From Aculops lycopersici (taxonomy: Eukaryota; Arthropoda; Arachnida; Trombidiformes; Eriophyidae): a stretch of DNA of 64,000 bases. Location: the NCBI GenBank assembly GCA_015350385.1, contig WNKI01000001.1:11609338-11673337 (forward strand). Direction: 5' to 3'. A model generated the notes under the pieces. It was not told the origin of the DNA. It was given only the letters and a program-made list of their open reading frames with translations, and made no database searches. Shown piece after piece: positions 1-12,500 of the stretch; position 1 is the first letter of the stretch; each line of letters begins with the position of its first letter. The translations under genes and the position numbers were made by a program.

Positions 1-2
1 TT

Positions 3-167
3 GAGGAATCAGATCACCGTCTTGGAATAGAAGGATTTTATCAGGAACAAGATCACAAGTATGATATGGCAGCAAACAATTGCTACATTGCAACAGGGAT
101 GTACGCCGTCACATTTGTTGTCTCAATCTACCATTGGGTAGTTTATCATAAAAGAGGCCTTGTCTAA
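3..167 (+). CDS. RNASEK: Ribonuclease kappa, C-terminal part (partial at window edge)
   Basis: Frame 3 is open from the window edge to a TAA at 165-167 and encodes 54 residues. The segment NNCYIATGMYAVTFVVSIYH is a membrane helix. It lines up with the second helix of ribonuclease kappa, where animals have a YNCxIAAxLY-type motif preceded by an N-Y-E-Q-like stretch (here FYQEQDHKYDMAANNCY). The short basic tail YHKRGLV is also typical. RNASEK is a small two-helix membrane protein of the endosome/V-ATPase system with endoribonuclease activity. The first helix and any upstream exons lie outside the window. The identification rests on recalled family sequence; another small two-pass protein is the main alternative. 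Confidence 0.6.
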   Translation, partial: EESDHRLGIEGFYQEQDHKYDMAANNCYIATGMYAVTFVVSIYHWVVYHKRGLV

Positions 168-642
168 AAATATTATTGTTGATACTGTGATGTAAATGAC
201 AACTCAAATTTAAACTTAGTCAAGAATAATTACAATTAAACACTCCCCGGCTTAGTATAAGCTATCACTACAACAGGTGTAAAATCGATCCCAACTGCTA
301 CGAATCTTACGTAGCATTTATTCCTCTGATGAGTTGTGTCTCGGGACACCTCAGTTTCCCTGTTAACATTCCAAAAAAGCTCTGCCTTTTATGCTCAATT
401 TGGATACCTCTTCAATGGCCGATCCCCTATGGAGATCCCAGATACATGAATCTGGAAAAGCCACTGCAGAGGCTTCCCCTATTTTCCACCGCTCAAAATA
501 ATTCGAAATATCTCACAAGCGCGTGTCTCGTGCACATGTTGTATCTGTGATTTTCAAAAACGTGATGCATTTAGGTACCCCAATATCATTGTTATTATAC
601 TAAACTAACATACTTTTGTAACAGCCTAAATTTTCTCAAAAG
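168..642. other. Intergenic: RNASEK 3' UTR and NOM1 upstream region
   Basis: No further coding region is supported here. A 73-codon open frame at 329-550 has no recognisable content. No canonical AATAAA follows the RNASEK stop nearby. Confidence 0.5.
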
Positions 643-2385
643 ATGTCCAGTAAAAAGAAGTACGCAAAATCATTCTACGACGATGGACTGGGAGATATAT
701 TGGAGTTCATTGATGATGAGATATTGATTCACTCAGAGACCAAAAGTTTGAAAGAGAGAAACAAAGGCAAGAAGAGGAAGGATTCGTCCGATGAGCCCGA
801 CTTCAGTGACGGAGATCAAGAGGAAGATGAGGTTGTACGAAAGAAGTCGAAAAAGTCCAAGATAAAGAGTGAGGTTAAGATTCCGAAGTTATACGGAGAC
901 AATGTTATAACAGCAGATTCAAAGTACAAACCGCCGAAGAAAGCTCAATTCGAGCTCGAGGATCACGAGGTGAAGGTAGACAAAAAACTGGAGGATAGGG
1001 CTCGTGGACTCATTAATCGACTTGCAGCCCAAACAATGCCATTTGTCTCATCTGAGTTCGAAAAACTATACTCCACAAACTCGAGGGGAGCCGTTAGCAT
1101 GTCTATATTCAAGAACATTGAAACTTCAATCATTAACAAAAATGCTTTGGCCAAGAGGAAGCTTGTAGCCGAGCTGATGCTACTTGTTTCTTTCTTAGAT
1201 CACAAGATAAGTCATAATATCGGCGCCTCCCTTGTCCATCGACTTGTTAGCCAATTTGAAACTCTTTACAAGCAAAAGTTAGAGGATAGCGACAAGAGGT
1301 TAGATAACATTCTCCTTTGCTTGGTAAACCTATACCAAACTGGACTCATCAGTAGCAATATTGTATTTGAGATTACGAAACGCATATGCTCAAGTGACTT
1401 CAAATCGAAGTCAGTGGAGTTGTTGTTGCTTATTATCAAAAGTATCGGATTCCAATTGAGAAGAGACAACCCATCCGCCACGAGGCAGTTTATTATCAGT
1501 GCCCAAGAATGTTGCAAGAAACTCAAGTCGGATACAACTATTGACTCGAGAATAGAGTTCATGATGGAAGCTTTGGGTGCCATCAAGAATAACAACGTAG
1601 GCAAACTAGGAAATTATGGCTGTGATATTGATAAGGACACTATTGAATCAACTATGAAAATTTTGATCAAGAAAAATCGATTACCTGAGAGTTTAAGTGA
1701 TGCTACGTACGAAGAAATACTCAACTCTGCCAACTTTTACCTTCTCGACACAAGGCTCGACGAGACCGAACAGGTTGATGCTAATAAGAACAAAGAGGTT
1801 AAGTCTGCAACCGAAACCAGCAAGCAAGAAAAGAAGATTTGTAAAGCTTTAGGTTTGAGCAAACCGGCAGAGAAGACTATATTTAGTAGCCTCCTTCGAG
1901 TGTCGGACTTTGTTGAGGCCAGCAATATCATTATTGGGTTTGGCCTAAATCATTGCTCTGACGCCATGTTAGTCTGCATACACGTCGCAGTCCATGAGAA
2001 GAAGTACAATCCATTTTACTTCAATGTAATCAATAATTTGTGCAAATTTAATAGAAAGTACAAAATGGCCGCCAAGTTCACAATACAAGATAAGATTCGT
2101 GTTCTCGGTGGAATGCCAAGTGAGCGAGTCAAGATATTCAAAGTTTTATGTTTGGAACTTATCAAGTCGGATGCCGTCCCCATAACCATACTAAAGTCTA
2201 TCGAGTGGGCAGACTTGAGCGCGTCGACAAAGGAGTATCTCGTCTACTTGTTGGAAAACATATCCGACTTACCGGATGGAGAGAAACTCAAGATCATGTC
2301 TAAAGCAGACAAGAAGAGCTCCTTTGCAGGTGCTATGCGAACTTTTACAAATTGCTTCTTGAAAGGATGTCAACTATTCGATTAA
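643..2385 (+). CDS. NOM1: Nucleolar MIF4G domain-containing protein 1
   Basis: A 580-residue intronless ORF. The N-terminus (about 1-110) is lysine-rich and acidic with nuclear/nucleolar targeting clusters such as KKSKKSKIKSEVK. Residues about 115-335 form a MIF4G-type helical repeat region: it starts with a LINRLAAQTMPFVSSEFEKL-like stretch and includes LLCLVNLYQTGLISSNIVFE. Residues about 395-520 form an MA3 domain (KKICKALGLSKPAEKTIFSS, then VCIHVAVHEKKYNPFYFNVI). This order, basic tail then MIF4G then MA3, is that of NOM1 (yeast Sgd1). In other organisms NOM1 acts in the nucleolus in 18S rRNA/40S biogenesis and binds eIF4A-type helicases. It is somewhat shorter than the vertebrate protein because of a shorter N-terminus. 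The ATG at 643 is the first in frame and has a purine at -3. Confidence 0.9.
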   Translation: MSSKKKYAKSFYDDGLGDILEFIDDEILIHSETKSLKERNKGKKRKDSSDEPDFSDGDQEEDEVVRKKSKKSKIKSEVKIPKLYGDNVITADSKYKPPKKAQFELEDHEVKVDKKLEDRARGLINRLAAQTMPFVSSEFEKLYSTNSRGAVSMSIFKNIETSIINKNALAKRKLVAELMLLVSFLDHKISHNIGASLVHRLVSQFETLYKQKLEDSDKRLDNILLCLVNLYQTGLISSNIVFEITKRICSSDFKSKSVELLLLIIKSIGFQLRRDNPSATRQFIISAQECCKKLKSDTTIDSRIEFMMEALGAIKNNNVGKLGNYGCDIDKDTIESTMKILIKKNRLPESLSDATYEEILNSANFYLLDTRLDETEQVDANKNKEVKSATETSKQEKKICKALGLSKPAEKTIFSSLLRVSDFVEASNIIIGFGLNHCSDAMLVCIHVAVHEKKYNPFYFNVINNLCKFNRKYKMAAKFTIQDKIRVLGGMPSERVKIFKVLCLELIKSDAVPITILKSIEWADLSASTKEYLVYLLENISDLPDGEKLKIMSKADKKSSFAGAMRTFTNCFLKGCQLFD

Positions 2386-2664
2386 ATTGTAGATCTCAAA
2401 CTCAGTTGCTGAATTATCGAGTGAGTGATTAATAATTTAATGAAAATAGTTCAAGTTTACAGATAGATGGAAAAAGTTTGCTTGTCTTATAAACCATCTC
2501 GACGACTCGATATTGTTAGACGAGTAATGAAATTTAGTTCGAAAAGATGACTCTCTTCCACTTGCAACTTATCCGATCTTTCTCACCTGAATCAATGGCT
2601 TGAGCCCTACCTGCGGCGGTAAGATCTACAAATTTAAAGCTACTAATCATACAAATAGGTGATC

Positions 2665-3613
2665 CTACTCGTCGTCGCTTCCCTCACCATCGTTGGAACC
2701 CTCTGGCGCGTATGCGGCGCGACCCTCGTCATCTTCGTTGCCGCCCGAGTTGATGGCCGAGTTTGGACCGTATTGTGGGGCACCAGCGTCGTCATCAGAT
2801 CCATACCCTCTAGATCCCATTGGTGAAGAGGCGGACTTGACGCGCCTTCCCTCGCCTCCAAAACCCTCGGATGGTCCAAACTCGCTACCCTCGCCTGAAG
2901 ATGGTCCATATCCGCTGGCGCCTCCGAATCCAAAACCAGCTCCGGCCCCTTCGTTGTAGTCACTCTGGCCCGGGTACCCCGAGGCGGCCTTGTCCAAATT
3001 ATACGCCTGTCCCTCTCCACCTCCATTAACTCGACTTCCCTCGACATCGTCGCCTCCATCAAAGTTGGCACCCATTCCTGGTCCATAGGATGCGGACTCG
3101 TCGTCATCGTCGTCGTTGTTGACATTTGATCCACGGTCGGTGGCCGCCGAGGCTCCCATGACATGAGCGCCGAAGTCGTTCAAGTTGCTGTCCGAGCCAG
3201 CCGAGTATCCGCGTTGTCTATGATGACTTGGCGCATACTGTAGTGGTTGGTGGCGATTGTGTAGGTTTCTGGAAGCGGCTGCCAACTGTTGCGCCTGCTG
3301 GTTGTATCGGTTTTGGTTCTGCATCTTGGCCGAGTTTCTCACTAGCTTACCAAGCTCCGATTGCGTCAAGATTGGGCTCCCGTCTGAGTCTAAGCATGAA
3401 ATAAAGATTGAAGTTATGGCCAGTTAATACGCTTGTTTGCCCAACCTGCCAACTTCCGGTTGAATAGATAGTTAGCTAAAACAACTTACCTGAGTTGGAG
3501 TCCGAGTCGAAGGTGTTGTATTGTGCTTGCGCAACTATGGCGAGGCAAAGAACAACGCAAGCGCCGATCAGTAGTGAGCCGTAAACCATCTTGGTGTTTG
3601 CTGCTGATGACAT
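2665..3613 (-). CDS. Secreted acidic glycine-rich protein, two exons (hypothetical)
   Basis: Exon 1 is 3613-3490 and encodes a signal peptide (LLIGACVVLCLAIVAQAQ). It ends at a strong donor (TCAG|GTAAGT). Exon 2 is 3389-2665, entered through an acceptor CTTAG|ACTCAG. The phase-1 junction restores the frame, giving S-D-S-D-G-S-P-I-L-T-Q-S across the join and a 282-residue product. The mature part has a Q/N/H-rich start (QNQNRYNQQAQQLAAASRNL). A long region follows, rich in Gly, Ser, Asp and Glu, with repeated GYG/GFG and Y-G-P patterns (SYGPG, SGYGPSS, PQYGPN) and acidic runs (NNDDDDDES, ending GSNDGEGSDDE). I cannot assign a family. Cuticle, silk-like or salivary secreted proteins would look like this. 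The single intron is at codon 42, close to the 5' end. Confidence 0.65.
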
Positions 3614-6564
3614 CTCGTTAGTTTTGCTGTCTTAGTTTTGAAGTTTTGTTGGAATTGAGAGTTAAAGTTAAACTGTTGAATTTTCAAAGTTTTCTCTTCT
3701 TCGAACTGGACTTGTTGAACTCGATTTGATGAATGAACCCAGATTCTTCAAGAATATTCTTGCTTATCTCGCAAGCTAACCTAAACCAGAGAATCTATCA
3801 ACCTCCTCTAAGGTGAGCTCCAAACTTGAGCCAGCTTCAAGTTGGTCTCTTTGGTGTGAGGCAATTATTTTCTAATGACCCCTCGCACTTTTCCCACTGT
3901 CGGTCGTCTTGGTGGCCGTATTGGTGAGAATGATTTGGGGGCGGGCAAGCGCCTACGCCACGCCCCTTAGTCCATCAATTCGGGACGCGAGGCTTGGAAC
4001 AAAAAGGCCCTCTTTCTCTTGCGCCTTTGATCGCGCGAGTAATTCAAATTGCTGGTGGTCGCCAACACAAACAACCACCAACAGGTAGCTGGCCAATCTA
4101 AGAGTAGCGCGCATCTCAACTCGACGAGCCGGCAAGCTAGTTTGCCATTGGGTTACGCAAGGAAACCTGAGTGCATTGTGTTGGTCGAGCCAATTGAGCG
4201 ACAAGCTAGTTGACTTCCCCTCTTTCTTTTAGGCCGAGCTGTCGTTGGGCCATCAGCAATATGATCAGCTTAACCAAAACAACAATGCCACCCGTTATAC
4301 CCGATACATGCTTTCACTTGTGGTCCTTTGATCTCGCCATCCTTTCTGTCAATCTCTTAACCAAACTAGACAGATGTTTTCCTTCTGGATGCACCCCGGC
4401 TTTTGAATAGAAAATCGAAACCAAGTTGACTCAATCTCTCTTGCATTGATAATCATAGTTCAAGTGCAAGTCCTTTAAAGTATATCTGAATGTCGAGGCC
4501 AAACGTGGCCACAAATTAGGGACAAATATTTGTGGCTTCCATCTAAATATACCCATGAGATACAGACATACAAACGTAAACAAACAAGATCGTTGATCTC
4601 AACAGAAGGCACAAAATGGAAGCCCATACCTATTATTATATTTTGCAACCACATTGCGCAAAATCTTTACCATCGTTATTATCTTCTAGATTATTGTTAA
4701 TGTTATTATCATTATTCAACTCCCTTCTAGCACCACCGGCAGTACGAGTTAGCAGGTGTCCGCGAGTTCAACGGTCCGATCAAGTCCGCGTCCAACGTCA
4801 ATCAAGTGGTTGGCATCCGTCGGGTTAGAGTTTGAAAAACAGACGAGCACAAATGGAAACGTAGTTTCAATGCTAGCGTGCATGTTGCGATCTAGTCAAA
4901 ACACTTGTTGCTCACTCGCTTGCCGTCCGACAATCAGCTGTCCCATCCGTCGGCGCTAGCCATTCGGTTGCGCACAAGACTGACCGCTACCACTTAACAG
5001 AGAGGCAACAGGTGGTGGTGCCGCCGACTGCCATTGTGTTTTTAAACGCGAGCAAATAAGTCCGTGCGTCAGGTATCTTGTCTCGAGGGTTGGTCTTGTG
5101 GCAGTTGAACTTTTCCTCTCAACTTGGCCAATTTGAAACAAACTTTCGCCCTTCATGGTAGAAAAGTTAGACGACGCGTGTTAACTCCTTTGGTCCGTCA
5201 GAAACAGTAACAATCTTGTCGAGATTAGTCACACTGACCACCAGCTTGGACTAGGCGCTGCAAGCAGCTGGTGCCGGCGTCGAGCTCTTGTAGTCTGTCA
5301 GACAACAGGTGGTTGCAAAACTAGTATTCGAGACGAGTGCTGCCGCCTGTTGTTCGCGAGGCAAGTCAAGATTGTCGCAGTAGATATCTTGAGTTCCTCT
5401 CGAGTTGTTAACCATAACTTTTGATAAATACGAGTGTTCCCGTTTGCATAATCTTGTTGAAAAAAACGAGAAAGTGGTAGTCTCAGGTGAAAGCGTTTAG
5501 CTTCGACAAGAAGAAACAGTCAAGTGATGCACCGAGCAACTGGGCGTCGGCCGGATGCAAGCTAAACGTTTGCGCTTTTAATTTTAATAAATTACTTGGT
5601 GACAACTAATGGTTGAAACAAAGAGTCTAGCTTTTGATTGCCTAGCCATAAAAATGCCCTAGGGAGTGTGCCTACTTCCTTGTGGTGTCTTATTGTTGTT
5701 ATCTTCTACAGTTGCGTACAATTGAAGCAGTAAACCCAAAGTAACTTTCGAGTTGACAGGCCGACTTGACCAAACAGGTGGTCAAGATTTTTTGTATAAT
5801 GCAGTGAACGGAAGACAAGTACTCCAACTGGAAGAGGAGGTGTCAATTAGAAGAGAAAAAAAATTCCTTACTTAAATAATCGGCCACAAGTGAACTCGCT
5901 TTAGTCGTTTGATGTCGTCCCAAAGATTGCAATTGTGTTGGTTGCCATGATAATAGGAAGTCTCATCAACAAAGGGTCATTCTAATGGTTTTACAATCAC
6001 CTTTCATCTGACTGAAATGTAATGCGACAAGTTGACCAACAGAAACTCACATACTGATTCCATTAACGGGAAGCTCATTTTTCCACTTGATCAGCCAGTA
6101 TGGTCGCAGTCAACGTGAACTTTGACCATTTAGAAGATGTTGAGGCTAGGAATCAATGATCTCCGAGATAGGGTCAGCTATCGAGTCTTTGATGTGGGTT
6201 CGATCAACTCAAATTGATGAGCAACGAAACAGATAGTAGATCTTGAGCTCGAGCGGAAGTTGCGCAGGCGCTCGCTTGGCGTCGTGGCGAGCGTTTGCCG
6301 CAGTAGCTGTATGAGATGGTCAAATGTTGCATTGCTTACTGCTGCAACAGGTTTCTGTGTGTCCAAGTTTCCTGACATGCGCATAACGCTCACCCTGTCG
6401 GCCAAAATAATTGTCATCTCAAACTGGAGTGCGTCCGAGTTTTCGTTAAGTGGCTCAGTTGACTTCCAGAAGTCGACTTAGATTTAAGCGAGCTAGCTAG
6501 CTAGTATATGAAAATCAACAGAATTCCAAGCTAAACAACCTGAAGCTTACCTTAAATTATCAAG
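3614..6564. other. Gene-free region upstream of the PAN/ZP gene
   Basis: About 2.95 kb with only short, unrecognisable open frames on both strands. It holds CAACAGGTGG at 5006-5015 and 5303-5312 and other E-box-like CAGGTG words. Their number in the whole window is about what chance predicts. It presumably contains the promoters of the secreted Gly-rich protein (minus) and of the PAN/ZP gene (plus). Confidence 0.5.
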
Positions 6565-6801
6565 ATGCCAAACTCATCAAGCAACCAAGATTCACAAAAT
6601 GAGATGACGCCACAGAGGAAGACGAACAAAGTGATAGATAACCAGAACGATAAGCAAATTGATATGATTCAACTCAAAACTAGGCCTGAGCAAATGGAGA
6701 GAAACATAATTAAAAAGTCAAATATAGACCACGACGACAACAACGAGTTCCGCAAAATAACCAAATTATCAAGAAGACGAAACGGTGAGCAACAAGACAA
6801 C

Positions 6802-9580
6802 ATGAAACTTAGATTTTACCTTGTAATCACTCTGGCTCTAGTCGCAAATTACCACACCCGACAGGTGGAATGTCAGTGTCCAATGCATACAATGACCAGT
6901 TTTGAGCGAATCGGCGGCGTCACCATAAAGGATACCTTGCCGATTTTGTACCAAGCTCCAAATATAAGCTCGAGTAATAATCAGAAGCAAATTTTTGGCA
7001 TGGGCTCAGCAGGTAGCAGTGGCGGTGGGTCCGAGTTAAGTCGTGGAGGATTTGCCACTTCGCAAATGCATCTGAGCAGTAGTGCTACAATTCCCATCAC
7101 TGCCGAGTGTAACAACAGGTGTCGACGGAGCATCAAGTGTCGCGCCTTTCTGGTCGACTACTCGCGGCATGCTTGCTACGCGGTGGAGCAGCAACAGGGT
7201 TTAGATAATCCCGTCAGTTTAATGAAAAGTCCTCAGCCCATCCACCTGGTGCCCACTCAGGATCGCACCGCTTACTTTGAGAAAGTTTGCCTAGCCCTGC
7301 CCACTTTTGAGTGCGAACGAGCTTGGATTTATGAGAGAGTAATGGGATACCAAATTTATGGACACGACGACAAGATTATTGAGGACGTTTCAAGTAGACT
7401 AAAGTGTCAGGAGCACTGTCTTAGCGAGCGAGAGTTTAGATGTCGCTCTGGTGAATACGATTACCTATCGATGCAATGCCGGCTCTCAATAGTCGACCGA
7501 CATTTAAAACCAAATCTCTTTAGGCCAACGGCAAATAATGTTGATTATTTTGAAAATCAATGCGTTCCAGTTGGTAACCAATGCGACGCCTTCGATCGAT
7601 TCGAGGACTTGGACTTGGGTAGGGCGGAAATAATGCGCATGGCAAACACATCCGATCAATGCCAACAGTTTTGCACCCAAACCATAAAGGCGTTTATCTG
7701 TCGCTCGTTTACCTGGGATCCACTCTTGGGTCGTTGCTACCTGAATAGCGCCAACACCATGATGGTTGGCGGAGTTGACCGTCTAATTCCGGCGCCAGGT
7801 CTCACCTACTACCAACGAAACGATTGCATTGACTTGAAGCTCGAGTGCGACACAAACGCCATGACCTTGAATTTGAGAACCAACGAACCATTTAGAGGCC
7901 GGATGTATGTTCGCGATGATCCAAATAGTTGCGAGACTGTTGGCAGGGCGGCACTCGGTACGAGTTTAAGTATACCCTTTCAATCTCAAGGCGGCAGGTG
8001 TGCCCAGCGCGAGTTGCCAAGTCGCTACTCGTCGGTGGTGGTGGTTCAGCAGCATCCATTGATCCAGCGCAAATCTGACCGCTACATTAAAGTAGTCTGT
8101 GATTTTCAAACTTCAAACAAAACCATAACCAGCACCTACAATGTAGTGGCTAATCCATGGACCTCAACTGCCTTAATCAACTCCACTTCCTTTGCGCCAA
8201 AAATTAGACTTAGAATTACGGATAAAAATGGAGCCGACATAACGGGAGCCAAGCTGGGCGACGAGCTCTACCTAAGGATCGAGGCGGAGACTGAGTCAGT
8301 TTACGATATGGTTGCTCGATCTGTTTACGCAAAATCAGGTGGCTCAGATGAATCCATTGAATTGGTAGACAAGGATGGCTGTCCAACGGATCCAAGGATC
8401 TTTCCAGCGTTGAAAAAATTCAACAGGCGCACAATTTTGGGTAAATTTGATGCTTTCAAGTTTAGCTCCGATGCGATAGTTAGATTTCAAGTGGACGTTC
8501 AGTTTTGCCTCAATCAGTGTCCCATAATCACCTGCGACTCCTCCAACTTGCCACTGCTCAATACAAACCCGGATCAAATTCCAAGCTCCTCGGCTGGAGA
8601 GGTGGGCGCTTACACTCCCGGCTTAGCCTCAATCACAACACCAAGTCCTCCGGCGGCCCCAATGCTAGCTGACTTGCCACCTGGACTTCCGTCAACATTC
8701 ACCATTTCAACACAGCAGCTCCCACCTGTATCCCCTAACATGCGGCAGCAAGAACAACAACACAACAACCATCACCGCCACCAGCAACAGCATCATCATT
8801 ATCAACAGCACCAGCGCATCCCATCAAGTGGTAGCGGAGGTAGCAGCAGCAGCAGTGATGTGGGCGGCAGCAGCACCGGCTCGAATGGAGATCAAGTAAA
8901 TAGCGGGAACAGCCACCAGTTCAACGGTCAACTTCCGGTCAACTTCTATCACAACGGCCGCTACCCTTCGGCTCCAGCTAATCAACCACTTGGAAGCTCA
9001 TTGGTTGAACCATCAAACTCCATGAGTAGCGCCAACGGAGACTCGCCATCATTCGACGTTCAACCCAGAAGCGCCCACCAAAACCACCAGCACACTGGTA
9101 AATCGGTGACAGCTGAGACAAAGGGGCGTGGTATTAGCCAGCAACAACAACAAGTGGTCACAAGTAACCTGATCTCTCCGCAACAAGAGCCGCAGGATGC
9201 CATTGTATCCGCCGACTCGCACGCAGTGCCGCCGTCTCCTGTCCAACAATCGAACCTCGAATCAGCGGCGGCAACAGCGGCAGCAATCGGTGGTAGTAAT
9301 CGACAACAGCAGCAGCAGCAAAGAAGACGAAGGCGCTCGACGGAGCCCATACCGGATGTGCCGAAACATGTGCCCCTGGAGACGGACATTTTCATCATTG
9401 TTGAACCAAGCAACACTAGCGGCGATTCGAAGGCGCGCACCGGAAGTGGACAGGACGGAAGGCTGGCGGGCAAGTCAAAGTCAACTCAGCAGCAACAACA
9501 AGTAGCCGGCGCGCGAAGGGACGCGCGCAAGACGCTCGACGGCCAGGTGAACCGTAACGAGCCGACGTATGATTTAAGCG
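6802..9580 (+). CDS. PAN/apple and zona pellucida domain apical extracellular protein, large first coding exon(s)
   Basis: Numbering is from the ATG at 6802. That start puts a signal peptide first (KLRFYLVITLALVANYHT). An in-frame ATG at 6565 would add 79 residues with no signal. PAN/apple modules follow at about 26-165, 171-254 (CERAWIYERVMGYQIYG start, CQEHC and FRCRSGEYDYLSMQC) and 261-342 (CDAFDRFEDL, CQQFC, FICRSFTWDPLLGRCY). A ZP domain spans about 349-578 with paired cysteines and a closing CLNQCPIITC. A Gln/His/Ser-rich linker and a furin-like RRRRRS at 841-846 come next. This is the architecture of arthropod nompA/nyobe/morpheyus/trynity proteins, which form apical extracellular matrix of cuticle and sense organs. 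The coding part shown ends at a phase-1 donor (AAGCG|GTAAGTAT). The open frame runs on to 9621 without a membrane helix, so the family's transmembrane exon should lie downstream. Confidence 0.85.
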
Positions 9581-12500
9581 GTAAGTATATCGGGAGTAAT
9601 AGTTTAGTTGAGAAACAATGAGCTGATTGACTTCCGACTTAGGTCATCAGCGCTTCCAATTGTTTGTCGTCGTCGTCGTCGTCGTCGTCTGATCAAATCA
9701 TTTGATCTCTAAACTCTCGCGCGGTGGGCAAGTGATCTGAATTCTGAGGGGAACACAATACAAGTGTAAGCGAGTTCTGCCAGTCAGACTGTGCGTCCAA
9801 ATGGACAAAAGTCTAAGCGCCGACGCCGACGAGTCACTGATCGTCGGGATCGCCATTGGATTGGCATCGCGTTTTTAAGTCATGATAAAAGAGAGGCGAA
9901 GGAGGAGGAGAGGGGAGAAAAATGAACGAGTGACCGCGACTAGCGAGTTCAACCAACTGGCCGCTTTGTCTTCCCTCGTTTTCTGCCACTTGTTGCCAAA
10001 CTGAGACTGCTGCTGCTCGCGCGTTCAATTCATTCCCTCTACAAAGTGGGCAAGCGAGTGGCCGAATCAAACAGGTGGCCGGCAGAGGAGTAGCAAGCGA
10101 CAACAGGCGGCGACATTGCCACTGTCAACTCAAGTGTCGCCGGTTAGTCCATCTATCTGCCCATCGGTCAGTCCGTCCGACTGGCAAGCTAGTTTTTGAG
10201 CTAGACGGCCAAATTCATGCGAGCAACATTCTCGCTTCAGACAACAACGTAACTTTTCTTCCCACCTCCTCTTTTGTCAATCTCCTGTGTACGAGTCTTC
10301 TCTCACAAAACCAACCAAGTCAAGTCCAATCGACAAGTGGACATCTGAACAACGAAGACGAGGACTTGACTCGTCGAGAGTTTAACAACCTGTGTGAGGG
10401 GAAAACTTTAATTGGGTTTGGACAACTGCAACTTCAGCTGGAGCTAGAGCGGGAGCAACAGTGGCGACAACATTGTACTCTTGGCCGCCGCCGCCGCCGT
10501 TGCCTCCCACACCTCACGCCTCGAGAGGCGGGCGCCACTCTAACAAACTAGCTAACCAACTAAACTCATCCAAGACCGCAGAGCACAGGAAGCGGTGCCA
10601 CTTCGTTTGTGCAAAGTGTCTAATCGATTGGCCGGGTGTCGTCCAAAGTAGCGGTCAACGGTTAGCCAATTAACTTGGAAAACTCGTGCGCTTCCAAGAG
10701 TTAGCCTGCGGTGGTTCCGTTTTCTGGCTTACTTTTCAATGCCAACTTGTTGCCGCCGCCACTACTTTATTGGCACAACTTGACACATTGAGTTTGGCTC
10801 CAAATTGCGCCGGTCCAAAAAAGCTAAACTCTCACGTAGCAACTACCTGTTGGCTGGGCGCAGGGCCAGACGGCGAGACATAAACGCACCCCGAAGTGTG
10901 CGCCAAATTGTCGCCCTCTTGTATATCGTAGTCGTCATCGTTGTCTTCGACGCTGACGTTGTTGTTGGCAGCTATCTTGCTCAACTTCGATTCGGCCAGA
11001 GACCGGGAAACAAGGTAAAGATTAACGGAACGAAGTTTAGTGGTTTCTCTGCCAGAGGAAGCTTGAAATTCAAGGCCAACTTTTGATAGGAACGAATTCG
11101 GCACAAGTCAAAATAAGGACGTAAATGGCAATTTTGTCGTCGCCTTGGCGAAAAGCTGCGCTCAATCAATTGGCCGACCATTTGGTTGAGCCAATGATGA
11201 CAGGCAGCAGCAGCAACCTGTCGCTTTCGAATCTCAAAAGAGCAATCTCCGGTTGAGACGTCTGAACAACTGGACCACTGAAGCAACCACTTGTTGCGGC
11301 TGACAGTTCCACCTCATATCTGTCAATCATAGCGCACGTAGCAAGCGAATGCCGATGTTCTCATCTTCTCCTCGTATCACCTTTCAGTGGACTAAATCCT
11401 CTCTGTCTACTTCAAATCAGAAACTGAAAAAGCTACGAACGACCTACTACCCGGTATTATATCTCATCCTAGAAATTTTGCAGACAGTTACGGCATCATC
11501 TTCAATGCCATTTGAGTCTGAATTCATGTTTGCCTGAAGAATCGCGTATGAAAAGTAGCGCATCAGTGATGATCATCTCACTTCCGCTCGCCAGCTGCAA
11601 AGACATTGATCAATTCGAAGCCAAGAATTCAAAGCTTAAGCTCAAGTGGCACACAAAATGGATTGAGTCCTCTCTCTTTCTCTATCCCTTTTCTACTTTT
11701 TGTATTCTTATCTCGAGGCGTCAACAGTCACCTTGCCGTTCATCGTGAATAGTTGATTTCTCACGCTTTGCAAATGTGTTCCGCAAATTTAAGATAGCGG
11801 AAAATAGCTGAAGCGGCGGCGGCAGCAGCTGCCCATTTGGTTGCTCAACGAAGTTACGCTGGAAGGAAGTCGATTTGTCTGCAATTTGTTTCGAGTGTCA
11901 TCGCTGGCTCATAGTTTTCGGTTGGTTTGTACTGTTAGTTGTTACGAAACAACCTGCGGCAGCAGCAACAACAACCGCTCAGCTCGGCTCATCTTAGTCG
12001 CCAAGCTTATGGCCCGCACCTGTCAGCAGTATACAGTTTCTCCAGGTAATCGGATTCGTCTAGCCAAAAACTGGACACAATAGATCGGGGAGCTAAGGGG
12101 AGAGTTCGCAACAAAGAAGCGGCTTCTGTGGCCGAGACTAATACCAATGGCGCGAGCAAACTGAATCATTTCAGAAAGAGGCAGCAACAGGTTGCCATTT
12201 CCGCGCGCTGAGTTCAGAAGTCTGAAACTCATCGATGCATAGAAATGGTCATATCATATTCTTGCCCACTTCCCTATTTTCAAATTTCTCCTTGGTCCAT
12301 TGATTCAATAATAAGAACTCAAGAATAACAGAGAGAGATTTCAAGTTTAGTGTCAACCAGGTCACTTCCTGTCAGTAGTATTAGTTCAAGTTCTAGATAA
12401 TGGACACACAATTGTAGAGGTAATTTCGCGCGCGTTTCTCCTAACAAGTGATCGCCTGTGGGATAGATTTGTGGTCAGCTATTTTTTCATTGTCAATATG

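Noticed and set aside
2643..3164. 173-codon minus-strand ORF overlapping the secreted Gly-rich protein
   Set aside because: It is a frame-shifted shadow; the other frame has the signal-peptide exon and correct splice phase.
10075..11286. ORFs of 65-158 codons on both strands after the PAN/ZP exon, one with a hydrophobic stretch near 10915
   Set aside because: No splice phase or domain evidence ties them to the PAN/ZP gene; the candidate at 12527 fits better.
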